Of a DNA stretch of 64,000 nt, positions 1 to 12,029 are shown in pieces; the stretch's first letter is position 1, and each line of letters opens with the position of its first letter. The stretch is taken from positions 372,001 through 436,000 of the forward strand of contig CM062383.1 of the NCBI GenBank assembly GCA_031310005.1, written 5' to 3'. The position numbers and the translations under genes were made by a program. Below the pieces are notes generated by a model that searched no databases, had not been told where the DNA came from, and saw nothing but the letters and a program-made list of their open reading frames with translations. The stretch is from Dactylellina haptotyla (lineage: Eukaryota > Ascomycota > Orbiliomycetes > Orbiliales > Orbiliaceae).

Positions 1-1166
1 TCCCGGCTCATATATGATAGATGGAACAGGGTCCCCAAGGACTTCTTCAACACTCTTTTCGACGATCCACAGGAAGGCCTTCCTGGTTACAGTTTCCTAG
101 CGGAAGACCGAAATAAGAGTATTACTGGTCCGGGCTTTTTCGATATCCTCGAAAACTATTCCAAGATTTTGACGGCGAAACCACACCCCGTTTGGCATTA
201 TGAGTCTGAAAATAAAAAGAAAAAGAAGCCGAATAAGACCGTTAGATTTGTGGCTGAACCCCAAGGAAAGGATGAAGAAGAAGCTGATCAAGTAAAGCAA
301 TTCGGCAAGAGTTGGAAATTAACACAGCGCGAAAAATGTGACCGGATCGGCAAGTTATTGATGGATTGTGGACTTCGGCCGAACCCTGGAGACGTTGCGA
401 ATAAAGAGCTAGAGAAAGGAGAATATCCAATCCCGGAACAATATTATACTGACATGCAGGCATTCTTGGAGTCTATTCTCTGTCTGTTACTCGCAACCTG
501 TCCCCAAGTCCTTGATAATGAAGACTATGTGGGGTTGACTTTTTCAAATATTCTGTGAGTGAAATATATATAGAAAGCTAACCGCGGTTCTTGGATAATA
601 ATGCAACAATTAACAGGGGACGCGTACGAACTCTCCGTTTCGAAAATAACAATCTTATTATTCTTTCTTTCAGCAGCAGAGACGATATCTGTTATAGAAC
701 CATCATCCCCGGCCCGCTGTCACGGTTAATTCTTATATATCTAATCGATGTTCGTCCATTTACCGCTTTCCTTGCAACCAATCCAAATTACGAACAGCCC
801 CAGTGGCGGCAAGATTGGCTGTTCCCCGCAGTCAAGGGTGGATGCTGGACAATGGAGCGGTTTGATGCAATCATGCGAAGAGAAACAAAATCAAAAATGA
901 TGCACAGTATGGGTATACGAGATTTTCGAGCCGTATACCATAATTTGAGACATAATTTAGGAGAAGGGTGGCTTGTCGAGACGGAATATCAGCTTTACGA
1001 GGAGGGAGACCGTAGATGTGAGATCAAATGGACAAAGGAACGCCCTGATGATGAGTTAAAAGACCATCCCGGCGGAAGGAGATATGCTCAGAAGCACTTT
1101 TTATCATCTGCACACTCCCCAATTGGTGCAAACTTTCGCTCTAGGCTCAACCTCGCAGAGCCATAA
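1..1166 (+). CDS. 3' part of a gene resembling the pre-helicase region of telomere-linked RecQ (TLH-like) proteins
   Basis: The frame is open from base 1, so the 5' end lies outside the window. Exon A is 1-554, the intron 555-616 (GTGAGT donor, GCTAAC branch, AACAG acceptor), exon B 617-1166; the frame continues cleanly across the splice. The visible part is about 367 residues. The pattern GYSFLAEDRN, then a helical stretch (MQAFLESILCLLLA), then PGPLSRLILIYLIDVRPF and WTMERFDAIMRRETK...MGIRDFRAVYHN matches my recollection of the conserved segment before the helicase domain in many fungal TLH RecQ proteins, a region often linked to Crypton-type tyrosine recombinases. The protein stops where the RecQ helicase would normally follow, so it is a shortened relative, a stand-alone version or a relic. 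No helicase motif occurs downstream. The family call is from memory of patterns only. Confidence 0.5.
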
Positions 1167-4100
1167 CGAGCTTTTGAGGTTAGAATATAGGTTTTCAAGA
1201 GAGTTTTATGCATGTACGATTAGCTCTGTTGTGTTGAATACCGACAGCGCATAGCCTATGAGAGGCAAATCAAAATGCGAGTAAGAAATTAAGAGATACA
1301 TCGACTGTTGGCAGTTAAATTAAGCATCAAGCATAACGATCTCCCAGAACTATTTCCTGCTTTAGAATTTTCCGGAACCCGAAAATCCGACCATCGAATG
1401 TTTGTCGCCTAATCGAAGCAGAGCACCAGCGTTCTATCGTTCCACAGCATAGCACATGGGGTTATCAACCCCTCTTTTCCAACAACCGTCTTATCAGAGT
1501 TTTACTTCGCTGCGTGGAGTCGATCGGGATCAGCTAAGCGTTGCTTGAGATGGTAAGGGAAAGAGGAGATCAAATATGCACATGGGGTCTTGTGATGTGT
1601 TGAAATTCTAGAACGGTCAGTGGTCTGATGGACGGGATAAATGTTGGGTTTTTTGGAAATTCTTCGATGCCCCTCTGTACCCTCTACGACGGAAGGTGTT
1701 TCGGGGCTTCGAGGATGATGCCTGCAGTTGCATCGACGGGGTACTAACGTGAATGTGTTGCTGTTGTCGTCCAGACCCTCGGTCCGAAAAGGGAACCCTG
1801 GCCTGGGCACTCGAATTAATTCTAATTGAGCCCTCATGATCTTGCATACAGACAAGCTTCTCAGGGTGCTCTTCCTTTGCTTGATACGAACCCCAGTCCG
1901 AAAAAGGAAACCACTCAAGGGGAGAAAAGAGCAGTTCATCGGAGGTGTGACGACCCACGTGCGCTGTGCAACTTGCTCGGGTTGAATAGCCTCAGGTACG
2001 ACGAGCTTTGATGTTTAATTTCTCGAATTCTCAATCGTTCTACTAAAACCGGCAACCAGAAGTTTCGAACATGACGTTGACACTACTGACAGCTTTGCTT
2101 TGTTCGTATCCGCAGCGTCAATTTCAACCACAGCCATAGTCATTTGCATAATGGTTACTCCAAAACCAGAGCAAAGAGTACCGTCGAGTTGTTATCTCTC
2201 GTCTCGATAACCGAACTTGCAGCTGTTTGCAAACATGCAGGCATGTTGAGAGGTAACACGGTCCTATTTCCCCCATTCTCGCCCCCTCGACAACTCTCAA
2301 AGGTATCAAATATTTAAAATACTATGCATAGCGAGTGGAAGTCCGCAGACTTTTATATTACCCGTCCTCATTATCAATTTCACAATCAATGCATCCCATC
2401 TCTGGTTGAGCCCAGGCTTGTCGTCGCACAAAACCGATTACAGCCATGTGCTCCATCTTGCTTGTTGACCCTTGGCGTCTTGTTCCCCCTTGTCGTACGA
2501 TATATCAGCCCCTCCACACCTTATTTCAAGCAGTGGGATTGGTTGAGCACCCCGAAGAAAGACGGGACGGATTTGAGGCTTGCTTCCGTTGGAAAGAAAA
2601 CGTTTCATGAGCACCATGTCCTGGAATTACAATTCTCCACAGACTTAAATAATTAGTTCAAGCCTTCGATATATCTCAGGTGTCGATCAAAGGGACGGGC
2701 GGGGTCGCTTTGCTGACCAGCGTATACGTTATGCGTCGAGACGGCCTATCAATTGATCAACAGGCTTTACAGCCTTCTAAACTTATCACTTGCAGCGGAA
2801 TAACACGGCCCACAAGAAATTTGAAGGAGAGAAGAGACCAGGAAAAAAAAAAAAAGGAAGATGCAAGGATCCCCATATCGCTGGCCTAGAAGAATAGTTT
2901 GCAACGTTTTGTATTATCGAAGGGCTAGATGCTCTTCGTGTTTCTTGCCGTCTTTGCATATCGAAGTGCCGATGGGGGAAGGTATTACAAGCTCATGGTG
3001 TGACTTTACTGCGACGAGCGAGGCAGCACGGTGGGGTCTCAGTCGGTTTTAAGGTGTCTCTGGCAGCGAATGATGGAGACCCTCATTACTCGGGGCGCTG
3101 GGGGCGTCAGCGCCTCTCCGCCTTGAGAAGGACATCACCAATTCCCGTCAGGTGGTTTGCAACGCTTGTCGGATCCATCCCACAGGCTAGCGAAAAGTCG
3201 GGTTCTGTGGCGTTTGTTAAGCATGCTCATCGTTCTTGTCATCACCAGCAACGTCAGAATATCACCAAATTCCTTCCTTTAACGATGCAAGATCAGGAAC
3301 AGTACATAAGGCTATCGCGATTCTTTATTATGATATCCACAAGGGCCGAAAATCTGGTTTTTTGATCGCCTTGTTGCCTGTTTACTGTTTGGAAACACTG
3401 CAAAGTATCGTCAGTGGCGTGGGAGGGTTTTCTCTGCTTCTTAACCCAATTGGGTCGGCTGCATAAGAAAAGCCAGTCAATTCGCACCCGGAGAGGAAGC
3501 GAACGACGCTAAATAGTGGGACCTCGTTATCAGCAGGCAAATGCGACACTCGCACACCCTTTCCACTTTGACTGATATCATGTACGAAATATAGAATTAA
3601 AAATGGGTTTTGTGGCGGCAAATTCTGCTCATTTGGCAGTTTCCATTCGCTGGAAAATTGGGATATCATGTTCGGCGCACTGGCTATTCCCGGATGGCGA
3701 AAAGCAGCTCTGACCGCGAGAAAGCTCAGACGAGACCAGCCAAAAAGCCTCTTCCCTGGTACCAAAGAAGCAACAAGCCATAGCCGTGCGGGGGTGCACT
3801 CGACTCTCTGCGCGAAGAAACGCAGGCTAGCAGCAGAAGGCTTGTCGGTTCTGATACTTTCATGGATGGGTGGGAAACAAGACGAGAACCCACCAACGGC
3901 GCACCTCAGGTATCCACTGCGTTAAAGAACCCTTGATATATCCGCAGGAACTAGCCTACTTCCTTGATTGACATTCTTTTTTACTCGTCTTACTTGAATA
4001 ATTTCTCTTACGTTTACAAAATACCTCAGGACTCTCTCTCTCTCTCCTGCAGGCGCCCTTTTATCCCTATGAATAAATAATAAAAAGGAAGGTTCGAACA

Positions 4101-4322
4101 GACTCGCCCTGCCACCACCCATTTAAAACCGTCGACGCCGTCCGGGTTTTTACGTTATTCTTATGAAATCGTAACCACCCGTTCATCTCCCGCGATCGTC
4201 AGCTCGCCGAACAGAAATCCTAACCTCTAGCTCACAAAGCTATTTCCAAAACCCGGGTTTTGGAATTATATCGAGCTCCTCTGACCTGGAAAAGTTTGTT
4301 CCCGAAGATTTCATCATCCACA
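1167..4322. other. Gene-poor stretch, no supported gene
   Basis: About 3.1 kb. Several frames of 60-145 codons exist on both strands (for example 1502-1939 on the minus strand and 2324-2656 on the plus strand), but none has a recognisable domain, good splice sites or a convincing promoter. There is a poly-A tract near 2844 and a CT run near 4030-4048, the latter plausibly in the 5' region of the kinase gene. I recognise no transposon ends. Confidence 0.5.
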
Positions 4323-6999
4323 ATGACGCGAGGCGCGGCGGCTCCTCGGAAGGAGCAAGTCTTTTTCTCTGCGCGGTCTGGTCGGATGAAGACGAAGGCA
4401 GTCAAGGCGCCGACGGAAGAGTCGGTTTCAGAGCGTCCCACCAATGACAGAGCATCTGACTCGATGTCGAAACATCGTATATCAACGGTAGCGTCACTGC
4501 GAGCCATGAAAAACATGGCGCTACCCAATTCTAAAGCGCACCTACCAGGTGACCAACGGGAACGCTCGGGGTCCAATGGAAGCACCACATTATGGGGTAG
4601 TTTGAGTACTAGTGGGAATCATGGCAATTCGAGTAACCCATATGCTGGTTCCGTATCGGAAGCATCGATGATATCAAGCACCATTAGTTCCAGCTCGAGG
4701 GCTAGTAGTGATCATAACCACGGTTACCACTCCAGCCACCATTCGGAAAATTACAGACCTAGCAATCACTCCGACTACCGGCCAGAAGTTGGGAGGAATC
4801 TGGAGTCCCGCATGTCACATTTGTCTGCGAGGTCTTCTAACTCGCAGGACTCAGCCTACTCGAATCACTCTGCACTCTCCGAGAGCAAGGATAGCAGATT
4901 CTGGGATGACGCTAGAGTAACCAATACTGTCACTAAGGAATTCATCGAAGAATGCATGCGCAAGATTCCCGGAACCGAATCTTTGGTACCCAAGCTTAAC
5001 CAACCCGTTGGGTTCGGAGACGGCTTGACTGAAACAACATATGCAGAATGGATAATTTCGAGGGCGCCGAAGTTTTTTCTGATCTTGGTGGAGCTCGGTA
5101 TCCCTGAGCAGGTATGTGCTACGTCGCGACGTCGGAATAAGCTTTCCAACCTACCGAGCTGTCTCGGACCCAGGCTAACTTTTACGTAACCATTACTAGA
5201 TATTTTGGATCACTGATGACAGCATGGCCGATGACGACCTCCCAATTGCTATAGAATCCATTCCGCGATTAAAACTCAGCGCTGTCCCAGATCCGGTATT
5301 AGACAGGAAATTTCACAAAGCTCAATATAATTACCTTTTACGGTTCCTATATGCCGGCGCACACATCGACTTTGAAGAGTTCGAAACCGTCCCAGTAGAA
5401 ATCATCGAGACCTGCACAAGTCTATTTTCCCAGCCAGTCGATCATGTTCGCTGCCCACGAAACCCAGACGTCGTCTTTACTCGAAAGAAGTTCCCTCTCA
5501 TTGACCGAGATGGGGATTCCCTCTTCGACGATTTTATGGACGAGGTTGAGTCTTTCAGAACACTATCTCATCGGCACATAGTAGAGCTATGGTCTTCTTA
5601 CACTTTCAAAGGCCATGGGTACCTTTTATTGTCGCCTGCTACAAAATTCACTTTACGGTCTTTCCTCCATCATCCGCCAGCTGAGTTTGCAAAGATGACA
5701 GAGGATGCTAGAAGGTTCAAACTGCTGGACTGGATGCGGTGTTTGAGCGACGCTTTGGCATATCTTTACGATCAACGAATACCACATGGAGACATTCGGC
5801 CCAAGACGGTTGTCATAGACGGCAAAACGGGCGAGATTTACTTCTCAGACGTTGGTAGCCAGCGGCGGCTCAATTATGGAAAGAGTTTCAATAACAACGA
5901 GAGCGAGAGATACGAGTACTCTGCTCCAGAAATGTTTCAGAGGGTAGCACATTTCAGTATATCACAATCCCCTACAGGGCTCCAATTCGATGGCGGCAGA
6001 ACGGCCAGAAAGCGATCGGACCCAATAACCCGAGAGCTTTTAGAAGGAAAGAAGTTAACCGTCGTTGTTCCCCCTACCGGGGCCGACGGTGTCGAACCAC
6101 CTCGCCGCTACTCCCTCCAACAGGAGCCTGCTTCAGCGTCAGCGCCCGCCCCAAGATCATCTATAACATCTGGGCCATCCTCACCGATAACTGAAGAGCC
6201 TCAGCCTCAAGACGCCGTCCATAGGACTTTCACAACAAACGGGAAGGGTGTATCCGTCGGCGCTGTCCAAGTCGCCGAATGGATCTGCCGGCCTGCCGCC
6301 AAATCCGATGTCTTCTCTCTCGGATGTATCATGCTGGATATGCTTACCTTCCACTCACACAAGAAGAAGCTATCAAGTTTCTCATCCGCTCGAGCGCGCC
6401 ATAACCGTGCCGCAGGATCTCGAGGCGGTGGTCAGCCAGATTCCTCTTTCCACGCCAACATTCCAGAAACAAACGATTGGATTAAAGATCTGAAGAAAGA
6501 GGCTGTAAAGCGCGATGATGACGCAGTCCTTGCGGTCCTCGGTTTAGTTTCTGCAATGCTTCATAAGGACCCAGCAGACCGTCCAACCCCAAGACAAGTT
6601 GGAGACACGCTATTCAACATCATGAGCATCGTGAAGAAACCACACTGCGAGCAATTCGTCGAATGGACCAGCACAGATTCCACCAGCTTTGGAAACTGGA
6701 GCGGATGGGATGATACTCATGACTACACATCTCCAAGTGACGAGAGACTAGGCGAGTTTTCAAGAGATAGGGATAGCACAGACCCACATGATTTGCAAGG
6801 TATTCACCACCAAATTAGCAGGTTATCATTTGGAACTTTCGGTGGAGCTGGGAGTGGCTCGGGCAGACCGAGACACTCGAGAAATGGCAGTGCGGAGATC
6901 AATAGCGCACAGGAATCAGTACGGTCGCAAAATACGTGGGGCAGCGGGACCAGTTTGACACCGAGTCGAGTCGGAGTTGCGACTACGACATATGTTTGA
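4323..6999 (+). CDS. Divergent protein kinase, probably an atypical or pseudo-kinase
   Basis: Exons 4323-5111 and 5200-6999; the intron 5112-5199 has a GTATGT donor, GCTAACT branch and CTAG acceptor, and the frame is kept (...PEQ/IFWITDD). Product 862 residues. The start is the ATG in the context CACAATGACG. Residues 1-230 are Ser/Asn/His-rich and likely disordered. The kinase domain runs from about 350 to 740: the beta-3 lysine region is VVFTRKKFP (about 356-364), the catalytic loop is HGDIRPKTVVID (about 459), DFG is replaced by SDVG (about 479), and APE is kept as SAPEM (about 504). About 120 residues of low complexity are inserted before KSDVFSLGCIMLDML (about 631). The catalytic-loop Asp is present, but HRD has become HGD and DFG has become SDV, so activity is uncertain. 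The C-terminal 150 residues are Ser/Gly-rich. Similar divergent kinases are common in Pezizomycotina; the substrate is unknown. Confidence 0.85.
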
Positions 7000-8545
7000 G
7001 CATTTGTTATTCTGTATTTTGTTTGCTTTTGAGGGGCTGAACACATGATAGAAGGTAGCCCGGGGGCGTGATTGCGTTGTGAAGTTTTTTTTTTTTTGAG
7101 ACGGCGTTCATGGGAAGGCTTTGTTTTCTTGTCGAAATTTCAGATGTTTGGCATTACGACCTTGTCTACCCAAGCGGTGTAGACATTTTATGATTCTTAT
7201 CTTCTCTTCTCTTACTTGCATGTTCTTGATTTTGCTGCATATATTATATTTTTTCTCTCTTGCAATTCCTGAGTTGTATCACAGGTTATACCAGAAGCAT
7301 TAATGTACGATATGATATGATATCCCGAAGCTGAACTATATTGATCTTCATATATAGACCCATGAATAACCTATTCCCCACGTATACGTAGTCTGTGATT
7401 GTTAATAATCTCAGAATGCTTCCCCTGTTAGGCATCCCTATAATTGAATCCACAGGCTAATATTAGGGTTCCACGGTGTACGTCTAAAGTTCATTGAACG
7501 AAAGTACCAATATCAAATGCTTTATCATCTTTTATAGTTGAATTGTTTTCTTCTTCTTTTTCTTCTCTTTTTTTTAATGTTGTGTAGTAAAATACAAGTA
7601 AAAATAGTTAATAATACAATTTCGAATAGAATGGTACGGAACGAAGCAAAGCAGAATAATACAAAAAACAATTGCATAAATTCATTTTCCAGGCCAAATG
7701 TACGCCGACAAGAAAGGAAAGCATATTTTATAATCCTCCCGTTTTAACATTTTTTTAATGTAGTCAGCATCATTCGTAACCCGTACTCGTGTGCCGCGGT
7801 TGGTATTTTGTAACCCGGAACATCACAGAAAATGACAAAAGATAAAAACAAAAATAGAAGTACAAACCATAAGGATACAAAAAGAATAAAAGCAGAGAAC
7901 CGCTATAAAGAAATATCTGGAAGTAATGAAATGTGAGTAGCCAGTCCTTTATCCATTAGGTAGGACGCTGTGGTGGAGGTATATATTCTCTCCAAATGTA
8001 AAAGCCGAATGGGTATCAAGGAGTGAAGAGAATTAAAAAATAAGGAAATCGTTGTCCTAAGGAGCGTGAGAGAAAGCAAAAGCAACTTTTGAAACAAAGC
8101 ACGTCAAAATTCGTCAGTCAATCCCTCCCCGCCGATAAGGTATCAAAAGCAAGTTGAAAAATCAAGAACGCTGCAAAAGTAACAATACCAACCGGTTGCA
8201 ACCCGAGAGCAGAAATACAAAGGAGAAGCTTACCACCCGCTAGAATCACAAACACAAATAGCCAGTAAGAATACACAACGAGATATAACTCCAAAAGATT
8301 ACAAACCCAAGTAAGAAAAAGTGCACCCGCCACAGTATATGTACGCCCGTGAGAAAATATAATCAGCACAGTCCCCATTACAAAGGAAATTGGTATAGTT
8401 TGTTGCGTAGAGAGCGTGTTGGTTTTCGTACAAAGGAAATGTTGGTTGCCGAAAGGGCTGTGCATCCGTCGTCATTGATGTTTATCTTGTATCATGTCTA
8501 TAGTTTCTGTCGTAATTTTACAATACTCTGGGTATCTAAATTGAG
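7000..8545. other. AT-rich intergenic region between kinase and minus-strand gene
   Basis: About 1.5 kb, largely AT-rich, likely holding the 3' UTRs of the two convergent genes. The only reading frame of note is a hydrophobic one at 8118-8465, listed separately. A short poly-T lies near 7085. Confidence 0.5.
8118..8465 (-). CDS. Possible small hydrophobic protein (weak)
   Basis: An open frame of 115 codons starting with ATG, 81 bases beyond the stop of the neighbouring minus-strand gene. It would encode two or three hydrophobic stretches (for example VLIIFSHGRTYTVAGALFLT, then LVVYSYWLFVFVILAGG, then IVTFAAFLIFQLAF). It resembles nothing I know. It lies where a 3' UTR would be expected, and hydrophobic frames arise easily by chance in AT-rich DNA, so it may be spurious. 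Confidence 0.2.
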   Translation of the reverse strand: MHSPFGNQHFLCTKTNTLSTQQTIPISFVMGTVLIIFSHGRTYTVAGALFLTWVCNLLELYLVVYSYWLFVFVILAGGKLLLCISALGLQPVGIVTFAAFLIFQLAFDTLSAGRD

Positions 8546-9201
8546 TTAATTAATGGTGATTCCGATTTCGCTGAAATCCCAGCCGGAAATATTAGGTCGC
8601 TGCCAATCGATAGTTGGAGCGCCTGTCAAACTTGTTAGAATCTGTGCTTTTTATGATCCAAACTGATGATTTATAACTTACAGTCGCTAAGAAGATAGGT
8701 CAGATCAACACGTCGTCGCTTCTGAACTGCACCAAAGATCATTCTGTGCATTCCCATGCTATTGACTCGCTCCAGAATCATCAAGCTACAATTGTCATCA
8801 CCTGCACATCTGAAGTCCAGAGTGCTTGGCTTCTTGTGGAAAGTTGAGAAGCGTTTCATTCTTGTCGCTTTAAGTGTGATGTTGTGTCTTCTGAAGGAGA
8901 TCTTGCTGAGCAGGCTGCTTGTTGAACTCTTGCCAGATCTTGGCGAAGAGATAGTATTCTTTGAGCGAACTGCTTGCTTGCGAAGGCGTCTGGTGTTGAC
9001 GGTAGTTTTGCTTGTTCTAGAACTCAAGATCGACATTCTGAATTTTCTATCTTCGGTTGGCGAAGTAGGCGCTGAAGAAGAGTGGAATATGTTTGATAGT
9101 CTATTCTTAAACCCGTGTAGAGAGAAAGAAGATGTGCTGGATTGTGTTTTGATTGTGAACTGTGGCGAAGGGCAAAGCGTATCTCTGTCTGAGAACTCCA
9201 T
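8546..9201 (-). CDS. Small basic conserved-looking protein, unknown function
   Basis: Exons (minus) 9201-8682 and 8622-8546; the intron 8623-8681 has a GTAAGT donor, a CTAAC branch and an ACAG acceptor. Product 198 residues. If the intron is ignored, the protein ends three residues past the splice; spliced, it gains a tail reading APTIDWQRPNISGWDFSEIG, which looks like a structured, conserved C-terminus. The first 130 residues are rich in Ser, Thr, Lys and Arg with many SP/TP steps and are probably disordered and phosphorylated. No signal peptide or membrane segment is seen. I cannot assign a function. The gene is single, with its promoter towards 9300. Confidence 0.7.
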
Positions 9202-10690
9202 GCTGTTGATCTTATAGAGTACAATTGTTTCTCTATTTTAGGGCGACCGGGCGTCGATTCGTGCGTAGAAGAGGGCGGGAGGATTGTGGGTATGTGTGGG
9301 TGTGTTGAAATTGTTTTGGTTTGTGAGGTCCAGCACACTGATTGGTCAATGGGGCGTTATCGAAACTATGGGTTGGCGAATGAGGCGAAATATCTAGACC
9401 TTATCGGAGTTTAGTGGCCCTCGTAGGCGTTTTAGTATTGAACGAGCGTCGGAGGTGAGTCGAAAGGACAGTAGCGAGAAACTTCCAAAGTCTCGAAAGA
9501 GAAGAAGATGGGGGCGACACGTCTACAATTATTTATTTTGACACAAGCCCGTATGGAAAGGCGTTAGAAATTTCTGCACTCTAAGATACGAGAATACTAT
9601 TTGTTGACGTGAAAAAACCGTCGGTCTGCCTGGGAGCTCAGGGATTCCTTCGACGTGTCCCAGCTGCCAACAAAGCACTAGAAAAACCTCAAGTTACTCA
9701 CAACCCCGGTCCAACAAGCTTCGAGAGCTGCAAGCACGGGAAAACCAAAAAAGCTCGGGTTCTCGTTGGTTGCACAAAATCGCGGAACTGGGAAAGGTTG
9801 GGGAGCATGGGTGGCGGTAGCGAACGCCGCCAGATCATTGAACCACGTCAAAGAAGTCGCACGGGAAGACTGCCCTGTAATCCGTGATGGCTGAACTAAC
9901 TGATTGGGTACAAGATCATGATGGCCCAACCAGTTTTCGTTCACGTTATTGGGGCTTAAAACAGGAGTGTTTCCACGGGTTTGTGCTCATGCACAGACCG
10001 ACTGGTACGTACCTTCATTCATTGTTCTCCCACCAGTCAGAATCTCATAGAGAGAAACTTTGTTGGGTTCTCCTTTCCTTCCGCATAGCTGCCCGAGGCC
10101 GGACCAAAGCATATGGGGGCAATTACATGTACATGGTACTCATTTACCGGCAGGCTCCCTCAGGAATGCCGCGTATGCAAAACTTTCAAAGGCCTTTTCC
10201 CAGAATCGTGAAATTGGTCCATGATCTCACAGAGTCCCCCCAAATCGTCATGCTGCGTTGGCCGGCTGCGAGGAGAGCAAGTGGGTCCTGCTGTGTTGGC
10301 CGAATGCGGTTGGTACCACAAGGCGTGGCGTGACGCCCCAGCAATTTGGAACCCCCACCGCGCCTCTCCAGCCACAGATTCCCAGATCTCTCGATCTTCG
10401 GGCACGTCAACAGCGGGAAAGGGGCTCGGTAGACGGTAGACGGTTTCAATTTATGCAGAACTAGGAAGATATGTCTCTAATTATACTATATTTCATACTT
10501 TAACGAGGATACGCGTCCGCGATGCGTCGATGGCATCGCGGGGAGACAGGAATGGTCTCAGATGTGAAGTTCCTCCAGTTTCGAGGACAAGAGCAGCCCG
10601 ACTTCTCTTACAAAATCCTGTTCGACAGCATCCCCTTCCGCGGTATCGTATCTATCAATTCAAAGACAGTAGTCAGTATTGCCGATGGTA
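9202..10690. other. Intergenic, no supported gene
   Basis: About 1.5 kb upstream of the small basic protein gene and downstream of the hydrolase gene (which ends at 10691). A plus-strand frame at 9887-10333 is open for about 148 codons but shows no domain, low-complexity bias or splice support. Nothing else recognised. Confidence 0.5.
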
Positions 10691-12029
10691 TTATCGAATT
10701 AAAAAATTTGCACTCGGGGAACTGCACTTCTTGAGCCACCACGTATGATCACCCTATAATATCAACGGAAAGAACAGTCGCGAGTCAGCACATCATGGCC
10801 CCCCCAATAGCACCCGTCGATATATTATTACTCGAAAAAATCGCGCAACCCATATCACCAAGAGAAGGCCAACACACCTTTCGAATTTTGAGTTTAACTT
10901 CTACTCCCGCGTCCTCTAAGGCTTTCGCGTAGCAGCGCCCATCATCGCGGAGCACGTCGTCCTCCGAGACTTCGATGTATGTCCGCGGGTGTCCTTCAAA
11001 TTTCCCCCACAGCGGAAACGCTTGTCCGGTTTCAATGAGCTCCTGCGGTATCGCTGCCATACCTGTCGGACGACAGTTGTTAGCCGCTAATCGCGTGGTT
11101 GACAGACCATGAGTGGCTGCGAAAATGCAGGGTAATACCGAAGACTCCAACCCTCATGTTGGTCGCCATGCCCTGATATTCGCCCACGTTGTCGTTCTCA
11201 TCGTAACTCTTATATTGGCTTTTAAAACGCTCAGGCACATAATCGGGGTGCACTGTTACAGGTCCCCGTAGGACCGTAGTATCAAGGCGCACTTCCAAAC
11301 GTCCAGCTGCCACCGCCTGTGTAATCAGGCATGTAATATGTCCACCCGATGAAGACCCGCAGATGAGAACCGGCAAACTCGGAAGCTTTGATGCGTATCG
11401 ATAGGATGCAGCAAGCACACCAGCTTTTGCGTCCTCTATCGGAGTCGGGTACGGATGCTCGGGAACCTTGCGATAGTTGATAGAGAATACCACGAGGTTT
11501 AGGGTGTAGCACAAACGACGGCATGTTACTAGGAAGTATATCTGTTAGGACAAATGCTGCCAAAAAAAAAGCTAATAAGGTCACACGCTTTAAGCTCAAC
11601 GGAAGGGATTCGAAAACAGGGATTCTAAAATAGGGTTCCCGACATACGGTCTTCCGAGTCCAGGTTCCCGACTCTCCACCCTCCGCCGTGAATATACATG
11701 AAACTCCCGGCAACACCTAGGTTGGTAACCTCATCGGAAGACCCATTCTCTCGGAGAGCTTTCACTGCCTGTGCGACTTCAGGCGTTTTGGCGTACACTC
11801 GATATGTGAGCCCGACGCCGCCACCAAGTTCGACGGGTTCCTCCCATGTTACAACATCGGCGAGGAAACTTAAGCTGCCTCTGAGAGCGGCATCTTGGGT
11901 ATCTTTCTGGTGCTTATCATAGTCCTTACGACGCTGGCGAAGCTCGTCGAGAGCCGTCACGGAGGCGGAACTTGGTGCCTGGACGTCTGGCTGGCTGGCA
12001 GCAACATCAACTTGGGCTTCCTCAGCCAT
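10691..12029 (-). CDS. Alpha/beta hydrolase, hormone-sensitive-lipase type
   Basis: Four exons on the minus strand: 12029-11648, 11528-11139, 11062-10878, 10753-10691; introns of 119, 76 and 124 bases with donors GTATGT, GTATTA and GTGTGT. Product 339 residues, usual for the HSL-like family. The oxyanion-hole motif HGGGW lies at about 114-118 and the nucleophile elbow GSSSGG at about 185, with Ser at about 187. EVSEDDVLRDDG holds the likely catalytic Asp. The spliced last exon supplies GDHTWW, giving the catalytic His; unspliced, the protein would lack it, which supports the fourth exon. Between the first two motifs, the first splice restores CRRLCYTLNLVVFSINYRK, the usual strand after HGGG. 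There is no signal peptide, so it is probably cytosolic. The likely substrates are short esters or xenobiotics; the exact one cannot be read. Confidence 0.85.

Noticed and set aside
1502-1958. Two overlapping minus-strand frames of 113 and 145 codons
   Set aside because: They overlap in different frames, have no known domain and no promoter or splice support; consistent with chance.
9887-10333. Plus-strand frame of about 148 codons between the small basic gene and the hydrolase
   Set aside because: Mixed composition, no domain, and no related words elsewhere in the window; most likely accidental.
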